Part shown: positions 43,960 through 53,267 of the stretch, in pieces
How the letters are laid out: every line of letters begins with the position of its first letter
How positions within the stretch are numbered: the stretch's first letter is position 1
From: Aeromonas bivalvium
GTDB taxonomy: Bacteria > Pseudomonadota > Gammaproteobacteria > Enterobacterales > Aeromonadaceae
Length of the DNA: 64,000 nt
Assembly: GCF_000819765.1 (NCBI RefSeq)
Contig: NZ_CDBT01000008.1
Span: forward strand, 273,916-337,915
Reading direction: 5' to 3'
Program-made: the position numbers and the translations under genes
Notes under the pieces: model-generated
What the model was told of the DNA's origin: nothing
The model's database searches: none
Seen by the model: only the letters and a program-made list of their open reading frames with translations

Positions 43960-46092
43960 ATGAACATCATTGCCATCCTCAACCACCTGGGCGTTTTCTT
44001 CAAAGAAGAACCCATCCGTCAGCTGCAAGCCTCCCTCGAGCGCAAGGGCTTCGAGGTCGTCTACCCGGTCGACGTGGCCGACTTGCTCAAGCTCATCGAG
44101 AAGAACCCTCGCGTCTGCGGCGCCATCTTCGACTGGGACAAATACTCCCTGGGGCTTTGCAAGGAGATCCACGATCGCAACGAGAAGCTGCCGATCTTCG
44201 CCTTCGCCAACGACCAGTCCACCCTGGACATTCACCTGACCGACTTGCGTCTGAACGTCCACTTCTTCGAGTACCGTCTCGGCATGGCCGACGACATCGC
44301 CCTCAAGATGGGCCAGGCCACCCAGGCGTATCAGGACGCCATACTGCCGCCGTTCACCAAGGCGCTGTTCAAGTACGTGGAAGAGGGCAAGTACACCTTC
44401 TGTACCCCGGGTCACATGGGGGGGACCGCCTTCCAGATGAGCCCGGCCGGCAGCCTCTTCTATGACTTCTACGGCCCCAATGCCTTCAAGGCGGACGTCT
44501 CCATCTCCATGCCGGAGCTGGGCTCCCTGCTGGATCACTCGGGTCCCCACAAGGAGGCCGAAGAGTACATCGCCCGCACCTTCAACGCCGATCGCTCCTA
44601 CATAGTCACCAACGGCACCTCCACCGCCAACAAGATAGTCGGCATGTACTCGGCGCCGGCGGGCAGTACCGTGCTGGTGGATCGCAACTGCCACAAGTCC
44701 CTCACTCACCTGATGATGATGAACGACGTGACGCCGATCTATTTTCGCCCGACCCGCAACGCCTACGGCATTCTGGGGGGCATTCCGCAAAGCGAATTCA
44801 GCCGCGACACCATAGCCGCCAAGGTGGCCGCCACCCCGGGTGCCCAGATGCCGCGCTACGCCGTGGTGACCAACTCCACCTACGACGGCCTGCTCTACAA
44901 CACCGGCTTCATCAAGGAGGCGCTGGACACCCCTTACATCCACTTCGACAGTGCCTGGGTGCCCTACACCAACTTCAGCCCGATTTATGAGGGCAAGTGC
45001 GGCATGAGCGGCGAGGCCATGCCGGGCAAGGTGTTCTACGAGACCCAGTCCACCCACAAGCTGCTGGCGGCCTTCTCCCAGGCCTCGATGATCCACATCA
45101 AGGGGGACGTGGAGGAGGAGACCTTCAACGAAGCCTTCATGATGCACACCTCCACCTCGCCGCAATACGGCATAGTGGCCTCCACCGAGATATCCGCCGC
45201 CATGATGCGGGGCAACAGCGGCAAGCGCCTCATCAAGGACTCCATCGAGCGGGCCATCTCTTTCCGTAAAGAGATCAAGCGCCTGCGCGAGCAGAGCGAA
45301 GGCTGGTTCTTCGACGTCTGGCAGCCGGACGACATCGACACCGTCGAGTGCTGGAAGCTGGATCCCAAGGATGACTGGCACGGCTTCAAGGACATTGATG
45401 ACGACCACATGTACCTGGATCCCATCAAGGTGACCCTGCTGACCCCGGGCATGGGTCGCGACGGCCAGCTGCTGGAGCGCGGCATCCCCGCCTCCCTGGT
45501 CTCCAAGTTCCTGGACGAGCGCGGCATAGTGGTGGAGAAGACAGGTCCCTACAACCTGCTGTTCCTCTTCTCCATCGGGATCGATCAGTCCAAGGCGATG
45601 CAGCTGCTGCGCGCCCTGACCGAGTTCAAGCGCGGCTACGACCTGAACCTGACCATCAAGAGCATACTGCCGAGCCTGTATCGCGAAGATCCGGGCTTCT
45701 ACGAAGGGATGCGCATCCAGGAGCTGGCCCAGCGCATTCACGAGCTGACCTGCAAGTACCGTCTGCCTGAGTTGATGTTCAAGGCGTTCGACGTGCTGCC
45801 CGAGATGACCATGCCCCCCCACGCCGCCTGGCAGCAGGAGCTGGCGGGCAAGGTGGAGGAGGTGCCCCTGCGGGACATGGTGAATCGCGTCAGCGCCAAC
45901 ATGATCCTGCCCTACCCGCCGGGAGTGCCCCTGGTGCTGCCGGGGGAGATGGTGACGGCTGACTCCCAGCCGGTGCTGGAGTTCCTCGAGATGCTGTGCG
46001 AAATCGGTGCCCACTATCCGGGTTTCGAGACCGACATCCACGGCCTCTATCGTCAGGCCGATGGCAGCTACACCGTCAAGGTGCTGCGTTAA
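43960..46092 (+). CDS. cadA: Inducible lysine decarboxylase CadA
   Basis: 710 residues (Escherichia CadA 715). It is a PLP enzyme that converts lysine to cadaverine and CO2, consuming a proton. It has an N-terminal wing domain (~1-130), a fold-type-I core with HMGGTAFQMSPAG, TNGTSTANK, FDSAWVPYTNFSPIY and the PLP lysine in ETQSTHKLLAAFSQ, and a C-terminal domain from ~565. The ATG at 43960 follows GGAG by seven bases. It ends at a strong terminator. Confidence 0.97.
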   Translation: MNIIAILNHLGVFFKEEPIRQLQASLERKGFEVVYPVDVADLLKLIEKNPRVCGAIFDWDKYSLGLCKEIHDRNEKLPIFAFANDQSTLDIHLTDLRLNVHFFEYRLGMADDIALKMGQATQAYQDAILPPFTKALFKYVEEGKYTFCTPGHMGGTAFQMSPAGSLFYDFYGPNAFKADVSISMPELGSLLDHSGPHKEAEEYIARTFNADRSYIVTNGTSTANKIVGMYSAPAGSTVLVDRNCHKSLTHLMMMNDVTPIYFRPTRNAYGILGGIPQSEFSRDTIAAKVAATPGAQMPRYAVVTNSTYDGLLYNTGFIKEALDTPYIHFDSAWVPYTNFSPIYEGKCGMSGEAMPGKVFYETQSTHKLLAAFSQASMIHIKGDVEEETFNEAFMMHTSTSPQYGIVASTEISAAMMRGNSGKRLIKDSIERAISFRKEIKRLREQSEGWFFDVWQPDDIDTVECWKLDPKDDWHGFKDIDDDHMYLDPIKVTLLTPGMGRDGQLLERGIPASLVSKFLDERGIVVEKTGPYNLLFLFSIGIDQSKAMQLLRALTEFKRGYDLNLTIKSILPSLYREDPGFYEGMRIQELAQRIHELTCKYRLPELMFKAFDVLPEMTMPPHAAWQQELAGKVEEVPLRDMVNRVSANMILPYPPGVPLVLPGEMVTADSQPVLEFLEMLCEIGAHYPGFETDIHGLYRQADGSYTVKVLR

Positions 46093-46105
46093 GCGAGAGT
46101 GACAC

Positions 46106-46128
46106 AACGGGCCGCAAGGCCCGTTTTT
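46106..46128 (+). terminator. Terminator after cadA
   Basis: An eight-bp stem AACGGGCC (46106-46113) and GGCCCGTT (46118-46125) with a GCAA loop is followed by TTT. Confidence 0.85.
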
Positions 46129-46164
46129 GCCTGCGTTATCTATTCATTGTCATGGGTGCTTGTC

Positions 46165-47025
46165 ATGAAACGAGTGTTATCCATCCAGTCCCACGTGGTA
46201 TTTGGTTGTGCCGGCAATGGCGCCGCCGTGTTTCCCATGCGTCGCCTAGGCGTAGAGGTGTGGCCCGTCAATACGGTGCAGTTCTCCAACCATACCCAGT
46301 ACAAGGCAGGCTGGCAGGGAATGCGGATGCCGGATGGCCACATCAGTGCGCTGATGACGGGGCTTGCCGACATAGGTGTGCTGGGACAGTGCGACGGGAT
46401 CTTGAGCGGCTATCTCGGCTCGGCCGAGCAGGGGGAGGAGATCCTGGCGGCGGTGGCCCACCTCAAGGCGCTCAATCCCAACGCTATCTATTTCTGCGAC
46501 CCCGTCATGGGGGATCCGGACAAGGGGTGCGTGGTGGCCCCCGGCGTCGCCGATTTTTTCAAGGCTCGGGCGCTGCCTTGCGCCGATATGCTGGCCCCCA
46601 ATCTGCTGGAGCTGGAACAGCTCATCGGCCGGGAGATCCGCAATGTGCCCCAGGCCCTGGCGGCCTGTCAGCAGCTGAGGGAGCAGGGGGTGAAGATCCT
46701 GATGGTCAAGCACCTTTGCAGAGCGGGCTTTGCCGCGGACCGCTTCGAGATGTTGCTGGTGTGCGAGGCGGGGGCTTTTCATATCGCTCGCCCTCTCTAC
46801 CCCTTTGCCCGCCACCCCATAGGCGTCGGAGACCTGCTGAGCGCCACCCTGCTGGCCAATCTGCTGGCGGGGTTTGATCCGGTGACGGCGTTCGAGCGCA
46901 CCAACGCCAGCGTCGATGCCGTGCTGGCCCAGACCTGGCTGGCGGGGGCTGGCGAGCTGCAACTGGTGGCCGCCCAGCAGGCGCTGGCCGAGCCCGAGAT
47001 CCGCATCCGTGCCAGCCGGCTTTAG
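46165..47025 (+). CDS. pdxY: Pyridoxal kinase PdxY
   Basis: 286 residues. It phosphorylates pyridoxal to PLP in the salvage route. It has the ribokinase-like fold with SIQSHVVFGCAGNGAAVFPM at the N-terminus, FCDPVMGDPDKGCVV, and the catalytic GVGD in HPIGVGDLLSATLLAN (~225-240). It starts 72 bp after cadA on the same strand, behind a terminator. Its product is the cofactor of CadA. Its stop codon overlaps that of the convergent MATE gene. Confidence 0.93.
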   Translation: MKRVLSIQSHVVFGCAGNGAAVFPMRRLGVEVWPVNTVQFSNHTQYKAGWQGMRMPDGHISALMTGLADIGVLGQCDGILSGYLGSAEQGEEILAAVAHLKALNPNAIYFCDPVMGDPDKGCVVAPGVADFFKARALPCADMLAPNLLELEQLIGREIRNVPQALAACQQLREQGVKILMVKHLCRAGFAADRFEMLLVCEAGAFHIARPLYPFARHPIGVGDLLSATLLANLLAGFDPVTAFERTNASVDAVLAQTWLAGAGELQLVAAQQALAEPEIRIRASRL

Positions 47026-48431
47026 GTACGATCGAGTACCTGTTCCCGGCGGGGGAGGGCGGGACCTGGCCTTGCCAGCGGGGCATCGGCCTCCTTGAGG
47101 CGGCGCCATTCACGCCACAGCAGCCAGCACAGCGGCGGGGTCAGCAACAGCACGGTGACGGGCTGGGCCAGCAGCACGCCGTCCCGGCCCCACTGGAGCG
47201 GCAGCCAGAAGATCAGCGGCAGCAACAGCAGAGTCTTGGCCACCGAGATGAGCAGGGCCTGGCGGGTGCGGGTCATGGATTGCAGCAGCACTATGCCGAA
47301 CATGATGACCCCCTCCAGGGGAATGGCCCCCAGGTTCAGGGTCAGGCTGCGAACGGCGGCCGCGAGCAGCTCGCCATCCTGGCTGCCGGTGTAGAGCATG
47401 GCCACCTGGCGCGGCAGCAGCTGGACCAGCAGCCAGACCGCCACCCCGTAGATCAGCGTCACTTTGAGCCCCATGGCCATCAGGAAGCTCAGATCCCGAT
47501 GGCGACCGCCCCCCGCCGCCTGGCTGATGAGGGGCTGGATGCCAAACGCCAGCCCCTGCAGGATCACGATGAACACCGCCTCTGTGTAACCGGCCACGGT
47601 AAAGCCCGCCAGATCCTTGACCGAGCCGTACACCATCAGCTGGAGGTTGTGCAGCAACAGCAGCAGGCCGAGGTTGAACTGGGCGATCAGGCTCGGCAGG
47701 CCGGTGAACAGCAGTCCTGGCATGAGCCGCGCCCTGGGCAGGAGCTGGTGCCAGCCAAGGCGCAGCCTGGCGTAGGGAGTGAAGAAGTAGCCCAGACCCA
47801 GCAGGCTCACCACTCCTTCCGAGATGAGGGTGGCCTGGGCCGTTCCTATCAGTCCCAGCCCTAGCCGGCCGACCATGATGTAGTTGAGGATGATGTTGAG
47901 GAGGGCGCCGCCGCTCACCAGCACCATGGCGAGGCGGGGACGGCCGTCGTTGCGCAGCAGATAGGGCACCGCCAGGTTGCTGGCCAGCAGCAGGGTGCCG
48001 CCCCCTATCCAGCCGAGGTAGTCGCTGGCCTGGCGCCAGGTCTCGCTGCCCTGCTCCATGCCCAGGGCCAGCAGGATGTCGGTGTGCCAGTGGTGCAGCA
48101 GCAGCGGCGCTACCGTGCCCAGGATCAGCAGCAGCCAGAGTCCGTTGACCAGCGCCTGGCGGGCCAATCCCGGCTGCCTGGCCCCTTGCTGGAAGGAGAT
48201 GGCGGTGGCCGTGCCCATGCTGACCATGGCGGCGAGGCCGATCAGCACCATGATGACCGGATAGACCAGGTTGATCCCGGCCAGACCCGAGGCCCCCACG
48301 TAGTGACCGACGAAGATGCCATCGATCAGGTAGTAGGCACCCGAGACCAGCATGGCGAGGATGGAGGGGAGGGCCTGGCCCCAGAAACGGCGGATCATGG
48401 CCCGCTGACGCAGGCTGACATGGGCGGACAT
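47022..48431 (-). CDS. MATE family efflux transporter
   Basis: 469 residues with about 12 transmembrane helices. It is an inner-membrane drug or metabolite/cation antiporter of the DinF/NorM type. The N-terminal half begins MIRRFWGQALPSILAMLVSGAYY with GHYVGASGLAGIN; the second half has AQFNLGLLLLLHNLQLM and GFTVAGYTEAV. The substrate cannot be told from sequence. A LysR regulator gene lies 95 bp upstream on the same strand. Confidence 0.92.
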   Translation of the reverse strand: MSAHVSLRQRAMIRRFWGQALPSILAMLVSGAYYLIDGIFVGHYVGASGLAGINLVYPVIMVLIGLAAMVSMGTATAISFQQGARQPGLARQALVNGLWLLLILGTVAPLLLHHWHTDILLALGMEQGSETWRQASDYLGWIGGGTLLLASNLAVPYLLRNDGRPRLAMVLVSGGALLNIILNYIMVGRLGLGLIGTAQATLISEGVVSLLGLGYFFTPYARLRLGWHQLLPRARLMPGLLFTGLPSLIAQFNLGLLLLLHNLQLMVYGSVKDLAGFTVAGYTEAVFIVILQGLAFGIQPLISQAAGGGRHRDLSFLMAMGLKVTLIYGVAVWLLVQLLPRQVAMLYTGSQDGELLAAAVRSLTLNLGAIPLEGVIMFGIVLLQSMTRTRQALLISVAKTLLLLPLIFWLPLQWGRDGVLLAQPVTVLLLTPPLCWLLWREWRRLKEADAPLARPGPALPRREQVLDRT

Positions 48432-48463
48432 AAGACTTATCTCGCGGCAATCATCGAGCTGAC

Positions 48464-48492
48464 AGTCTAGATTGATCGCTTTTCTTTGATAA
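48464..48492 (-). promoter_or_regulatory. Possible promoter for the MATE gene
   Basis: On the minus strand TTATCA (48487-48492) and TAGACT (48464-48469) are separated by 17 bases. Each matches the sigma-70 consensus at four of six positions. It lies in the short gap behind the lysR gene. Confidence 0.35.
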
Positions 48493-48526
48493 TCCGGTTT
48501 TTATTTAATGAATTGCTGAGTAATTT

Positions 48527-49438
48527 TCAGTAATTGGCCACCTGGCGGGCCTTGAGCAGGTCGATCAGGGCGCGCAGTCCCCTGCTCAGTTGATGGCGAC
48601 TGGGATAGAAGAGGTGAAAACCGGCGAAGGTGGGGCTCCAGGGAGTCAGCACGGCCACCAGCCGACCCGCCGCCAGGGGGGCGCTCACCTCCTCCTCCAG
48701 ACAGTAGGCCAACCCCAGACCCGCCTCGGCCGCCCCCAGATAGAGAGAGGGGGAGCTGGCGGTCAGCGGCCCGCTCACCTCTATCTCCAGTAGGCTTCCC
48801 TCTTCCCCGGCAAAGGCCCAGCGGTAGTGGTGGGAGGGGGTCAGCCGATAGCCGATGCAGGCATGGCGCGCCAGATCCCTGGGGTGTTGCGGCGTGCCGT
48901 GCTCGGCCAGATAGGCGGGGGAGCCCACCACCAGGTAGCGTTGGGGCGGCCCGATGGGCACGGCGATCATCTCCTTGGGCAGCAGGTCGCCATAGAAGAT
49001 GGCGGCGTCATAACCATCCTCGATGAGGCGCGGCATCAGCTCCTGCTCCACCACCTCCACCTGCATGCGCGGATACAGCGCCAGATAGTCGATGAGCACC
49101 GGGGTCAGCAGTTCGTCGATGGCGCTGCGGGGGGCGCTGATCTTGAGGCGCCCCACAGGTTCGTCGCCGTGGCGGGTCAGTTCCGCCAGGGCCTCCTCCA
49201 GGGTGGTGAGGGTGGGCAGCAACCCCACGAGCAGCCGCTGGCCCGCCTCGGTGGGCACCACGGCCCGGGTGCTGCGATTGAGCAGGCGGATCCCCAGCCG
49301 GGTCTCCAGCCCCTTGAGGCTGTGGCTGAGGGCGGAGGCCGAGACCCCGAGTTCGAGGGCGGCCTTGCTGAAGCTCTGGTGGCGGGCGACGGCGGCAAAC
49401 ACCGCCAGCTCGGCAAGATCGGTGCGGGTGATGGCCAT
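48527..49438 (-). CDS. LysR family transcriptional regulator
   Basis: 303 residues from ATG 49438. The N-terminal winged helix (LAELAVFAAVARHQSFSKAA, SASALSHSLKGLETRLGIRL) is followed by a periplasmic-binding-like effector domain from ~90 (GRLKISAPRSAIDELL). The subtype resembles regulators often next to exporters or oxidoreductases. It lies directly upstream of the MATE gene in the same direction; a role in its control is inference. Confidence 0.92.
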   Translation of the reverse strand: MAITRTDLAELAVFAAVARHQSFSKAALELGVSASALSHSLKGLETRLGIRLLNRSTRAVVPTEAGQRLLVGLLPTLTTLEEALAELTRHGDEPVGRLKISAPRSAIDELLTPVLIDYLALYPRMQVEVVEQELMPRLIEDGYDAAIFYGDLLPKEMIAVPIGPPQRYLVVGSPAYLAEHGTPQHPRDLARHACIGYRLTPSHHYRWAFAGEEGSLLEIEVSGPLTASSPSLYLGAAEAGLGLAYCLEEEVSAPLAAGRLVAVLTPWSPTFAGFHLFYPSRHQLSRGLRALIDLLKARQVANY

Positions 49439-49913
49439 GTTGATCCAGCGAAAAGTGGGGAGAACAGGGTACGCCAGGGCAGGGCGGCGCACAATCGGGC
49501 GCACCAAGCGCAAGATGCAAACACCTTGTTAACGCCCGGCGGCCATGGCCTCTGGGAGCGGCCTTCGGTTTACCCCGGTTTTACAAGTTCGGGGCAGGAG
49601 TGTGAACCTGGGCACCGGAAACACGATTTAGGTCAAACTTTTGTTGAATCTTTAAAATTTATCTATTGTTTGGCCGGGCGTTTAATTTACAGTGACCCCA
49701 TAGACATGGCAGGGGTTAACGGGATGTGAATGACCCGAGCGGCCGATGGGAGCTGACCCGTCTGCGCGCCCCCGCCGTTGCCAGCATGTTGCCGCGATAG
49801 GCCCAGATCGGGACGCGGGCAGTATCCAGGGGGGAGACAGGGTTCCAGGGAGTCGGAACGAGGCGGCGTATGCCATGTGCCAGATTTCGATTGTCAAACT
49901 ACAGGAAAGACCC
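49439..49913 (+). other. Intergenic region upstream of sdaC
   Basis: 475 bases between divergent lysR and sdaC. An AT-rich patch at 49620-49695 is the likely promoter area. The remaining ~200 bp are GC-rich and probably form a long 5' untranslated region. I see no known riboswitch or leader peptide. AGGAAA at 49903-49908 is the sdaC ribosome site. Confidence 0.45.
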
Positions 49914-51212
49914 ATGTCCGAGATGAATATTGCAGTAGAGGCCGGCCTGCCACGTCAGGGGGCGCGCGCCAGCGGCATGAACAGGGCCGATCTGGTGTGG
50001 ATGCTGGGACTCTATGGTACCGCCATCGGTGCCGGCACCCTGTTTCTGCCCATCAATGCCGGCGTGGGCGGCCTCTGGCCACTGCTGGCCATGACGCTGC
50101 TGGCCCTGCCGCTGACCTTCTTCGCCCACCGTGGCCTCAACCGCTTCGTCCTCTCCGGCTCGACCCGGGAGGGGGACATCACAGAGGTGGTCGAGGAGCA
50201 CTTCGGCAAGACGGCGGGCAAGCTCATCACCCTGCTCTACTTCTTCGCCATCTACCCTATCCTGCTGATGTACGCGGTGGCCATCACCAACACGGTGGAG
50301 AGCCTGATGGTGCACCAGCTGGGGATGACACCGCCGCCGCGGGCCCTGCTGGCCCTGGGGCTGATCCTCGCCCTGATGGCCGTGGTGCGCCTGGGGGGCC
50401 ACTTCATCGTCAAGGCGATGAGCGTGCTGGTCTTCCCCTTCGTCATCGCCCTGATGGGGCTGGCCCTCTATCTGGTGCCTCACTGGAACGGTGCCATCAT
50501 CAGCGAGGCGCCCCCCCTGTCCGAGGCCTTTGGCGGTGACTTCATCAAGACGCTCTGGCTGGCGATCCCCGTGATGGTGTTCTCCTTCAACCACTCTCCC
50601 ATCATCTCCTCCTTCGCGGTGGACAATAAGCGGCGCTACGGGGAGCGGGCGGATGGCAAGTGCAACCGCATCCTGCTCGGCAGCCACATCATGATGGTGG
50701 TCAGCGTGCTCTTCTTCGTGTTCAGCTGCGTGCTGGCCCTCTCCCCCGCCGACTTGCTGGCGGCCAAGGAGCAGAACATCTCCATCCTCTCCTACCTGGC
50801 GAACCACTTCGACAACCCGGTGATCGCCACCCTGGCCCCCCTCATCGCCATGGTCGCCATCAGCAAGTCCTTCCTCGGTCATTATCTGGGAGCGAAGGAG
50901 GGGTTCAACGGCCTGATGGTGAAGACCCTGCGCGAGCGCGGCAAGCGACTGGAAGTGGCCCAGCTCGATCGCATCACAGCCCTGTTCATGATCCTGACCA
51001 CCTGGGCCGTGGCCACCATCAACCCCAGCATATTGGGCATGATTGAATCCCTTGGTGGCCCCATCATCGCCATGCTGCTGTTCCTGATGCCCATGTACGC
51101 CATCCGCAAGGTGCCCGCCATGGCCAGGTTTGCCGGCCAGCCGAGCAACCTGTTCGTCACCCTGATAGGGGTGCTGGCCATGACGGGGATCCTCTACTCC
51201 CTGCTGTTCTGA
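49914..51212 (+). CDS. sdaC: Serine transporter SdaC (HAAAP family)
   Basis: 432 residues. It is a proton-coupled L-serine importer of the inner membrane with about 11 helices. It is very close to Escherichia SdaC: MLGLYGTAIGAGTLFLPINA, LITLLYFFAIYPILLMYAVA, HQLGMTPPPRA and PVMVFSFNHSPIISSFAV are all family blocks. No serine deaminase gene follows, unlike the sdaCB pair of Escherichia. A strong terminator ends the transcript. Confidence 0.94.
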   Translation: MSEMNIAVEAGLPRQGARASGMNRADLVWMLGLYGTAIGAGTLFLPINAGVGGLWPLLAMTLLALPLTFFAHRGLNRFVLSGSTREGDITEVVEEHFGKTAGKLITLLYFFAIYPILLMYAVAITNTVESLMVHQLGMTPPPRALLALGLILALMAVVRLGGHFIVKAMSVLVFPFVIALMGLALYLVPHWNGAIISEAPPLSEAFGGDFIKTLWLAIPVMVFSFNHSPIISSFAVDNKRRYGERADGKCNRILLGSHIMMVVSVLFFVFSCVLALSPADLLAAKEQNISILSYLANHFDNPVIATLAPLIAMVAISKSFLGHYLGAKEGFNGLMVKTLRERGKRLEVAQLDRITALFMILTTWAVATINPSILGMIESLGGPIIAMLLFLMPMYAIRKVPAMARFAGQPSNLFVTLIGVLAMTGILYSLLF

Positions 51213-51227
51213 GCCTGGTCTCGGGTA

Positions 51228-51257
51228 GCACAAAGCCGCCTCAGGGCGGCTTTGTGC
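51228..51257. terminator. Terminator between sdaC and the Lrp-type gene
   Basis: A 13-bp perfect stem (51228-51240 and 51245-51257, core AAAGCCGCC/GGCGGCTTT) with a TCAG loop lies between convergent genes. Confidence 0.85.
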
Positions 51258-51330
51258 ATAGGGGGAGCCTGGCGGTACGAGCCACCCGTTCACTCACAAG
51301 GGGATGGGGGCTGACCATGGGGACTCGGAT

Positions 51331-51756
51331 TTAGCGGGTACGATCCACCAGTTCACTGAGGATGGTGTGGGTCTTGATCATGGTGAGCTGGGGCAGGGCC
51401 TCCAGCTGCTGGCGGATGGCTTCGAGCCGCGCCATGCCGGCCACCCTCACCTGCACCAGCATGTCGGTATCGCCACTGATGCTGTAACACAGGCGCACCT
51501 CGGGGATCTGGCCGATGAGGGCGCCATACTGTTCGCAGCGGGGCGTGCGAAAGCAGAGTTCGAAGAAGGCGCTGATCTGCCCCTCTGGCTCGGCCAGCAC
51601 GGCGCGATAACCCAGGATGATGCCCCGTTCTTCCAGGCGTTTGAGCCGCTCGCTCACCGCCGAGCGGGACAGGGCCACCGCCTCGGCCAGCTTGCTGATG
51701 CTGAGGCGGCCATCCTGCTGCAGCAGGGCCACCATCTTCTCGTCGTATCTGTCCAC
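51331..51756 (-). CDS. Lrp/AsnC family transcriptional regulator
   Basis: 141 residues from GTG 51756 (MDRYDEKMVALLQQDGRLSI), with AGAGG five bases upstream; the longer reading to 51885 encodes low-complexity Arg/Gln sequence and is rejected. The winged helix is at ~5-55 (LSISKLAEAVALSRSAVSERLKRLEERG) and the ligand-binding RAM domain follows (~65-135). It diverges from yjeH, so control of that amino-acid exporter is likely but not shown. Confidence 0.9.
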   Translation of the reverse strand: MDRYDEKMVALLQQDGRLSISKLAEAVALSRSAVSERLKRLEERGIILGYRAVLAEPEGQISAFFELCFRTPRCEQYGALIGQIPEVRLCYSISGDTDMLVQVRVAGMARLEAIRQQLEALPQLTMIKTHTILSELVDRTR

Positions 51757-51916
51757 CTTGCCTCTTTGTTGCCTCTGTTGGGGGCGTTCGATCCGCTGCC
51801 GACGAAATGGCGGCGACAACCGTCGCTTCGCCGTCGCCAAGGGGCGGCTTGATGGCTTATCAGCCGCGCCGATTTGGCCTAACATGGTGGGCGATTCTCA
51901 CATCGGACAAGGGATT

Positions 51917-53194
51917 ATGTCGAGTTTAAAGAAGGATTTGGGTCTGTGGCAGGGAATGGGATTGCTGGCGACCTCCCTGCTGGGTACCGGAATATTCGTG
52001 GTGCCGGCCGCCGCCGCCTCCCTGGCAGGGGAAGCCTCCCTCTGGGCCTGGGGGCTGCTCATCGTGCTGGTGCTGCCCATCGCCTTCACCTTCGCCAGGC
52101 TGGGGCGCCGCTATCCCCACGCGGGGGGCGCGCCTCATCTTATCGGCAAGGCGTTCGGGGCCGGGGCCGAGCGCTACTCGGCGTTTCTGTTCCTGGCGGT
52201 GCTGCCGGTGGGGCTGCCCGCCGCCCTCACCATAGCGGCGGGATTCTGGCACGCCCTGTTCGAGCTCGGCGAGCTGACCCTGTGGGCCATCCAGCTGCTG
52301 ACCCTGCTGGGGGTGCTGCTGCTGGGGCTGCGGGGGGCGCGCTCTTCGGGCAACCTGCAACTGCTGATTGCCCTGGCCATCGTGGGGCTGACCCTGCTCA
52401 TCGCCATGAAGGGGGAGATCCGCTGGCAGGACGCGGCGACGCCCCTTCCCGCCCCAGGGCAGTGGCCAGCCATGGCCACTGCCCTGGCGGTGATGTTCTG
52501 GTGCTTCGTCGGCCTGGAGGCCTTCGCCCACATGGGGGAGGAGTTCAAAAACCCGGAGCGGGACTACCCCCTGGCTCTGCTCGGCGGCGTCCTGCTGGCC
52601 GGGCTCATCTACTGGGTTCACTCCCTGGTGGTGCTCAAGTACGGTCTCTACGGTGACGAGGCGACCAATGCCACCGCCATCCCGACCCTGCTCTCCCTGC
52701 TGTTCGGCCCCACCGCCAAGTGGCTGGTGGCCATCCTGGGTTACCTCTCCTGCTTTGCCAGCATCAACATCTACCTGCAGGGCTTTGCGCGGCTTATCTG
52801 GAGCATGGCGCGGGAAGGCAAGCTGCCCGCGTCCCTGGCCACCCTGTCGGCCCGGGGGGCGCCGGTACGGGCCCTCGGCTGGGTGATCGTCGTCTGCGTC
52901 CTCTCCATCACCCTGATCCTCTACTGGACCCTGCCCCTGGATACCCTGATCCGCTACGCCAACGGCAACTTCGTGCTGGTCTATCTGCTGTGCATGGCGG
53001 CGGGCTGGCGTCTGCTGACGGGAGGCGGCAAGTGGCTGGCGGGGGTGAGCGTGCTGCTCTGTCTTGCCGTGCTGGTGGCGCTTGCCTCCCAGGTACTCTA
53101 TGCCGTGCTGCTCAGTCTGGGGTATGGCGGCTTTTCGTTGTGGCGGCGCAGGCGCCGCCGCATGCTGGCCGGCGACGTCTGCGCCATCAAGTAA
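51917..53194 (+). CDS. yjeH: YjeH-like amino acid exporter (methionine/branched-chain)
   Basis: 425 residues with about 12 helices, APC superfamily. Escherichia YjeH exports methionine and branched-chain amino acids. Shared blocks include LLATSLLGTGIFVVPA, VGLPAALTIAAGF, MFWCFVGLEAFAHMGEEFKN and YLSCFASINIYLQ-FARL-IWS. The C-terminus is rich in Arg (RRRRRRRM). It is divergent from an Lrp-type gene over 160 bp, which should hold both promoters. Confidence 0.9.
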   Translation: MSSLKKDLGLWQGMGLLATSLLGTGIFVVPAAAASLAGEASLWAWGLLIVLVLPIAFTFARLGRRYPHAGGAPHLIGKAFGAGAERYSAFLFLAVLPVGLPAALTIAAGFWHALFELGELTLWAIQLLTLLGVLLLGLRGARSSGNLQLLIALAIVGLTLLIAMKGEIRWQDAATPLPAPGQWPAMATALAVMFWCFVGLEAFAHMGEEFKNPERDYPLALLGGVLLAGLIYWVHSLVVLKYGLYGDEATNATAIPTLLSLLFGPTAKWLVAILGYLSCFASINIYLQGFARLIWSMAREGKLPASLATLSARGAPVRALGWVIVVCVLSITLILYWTLPLDTLIRYANGNFVLVYLLCMAAGWRLLTGGGKWLAGVSVLLCLAVLVALASQVLYAVLLSLGYGGFSLWRRRRRRMLAGDVCAIK

Positions 53195-53203
53195 CCTTCA
53201 AAA

Positions 53204-53228
53204 AAGCCCCGCAGTGCGGGGCTTGTCG
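53204..53228. terminator. Terminator between yjeH and the ABC-F gene
   Basis: A nine-bp stem AAGCCCCGC (53204-53212) and GCGGGGCTT (53216-53224), flanked by an A-run on the left, can end the convergent minus-strand transcript as well as yjeH. Confidence 0.85.
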
Positions 53229-53267
53229 TCGATGCACAGGCATTGAGATGTACCGGGAAGGCTCACC

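Noticed and set aside
49540-49913. A riboswitch in the long sdaC leader
   Set aside because: No known aptamer core was recognised; the region is recorded only as a long intergenic stretch.
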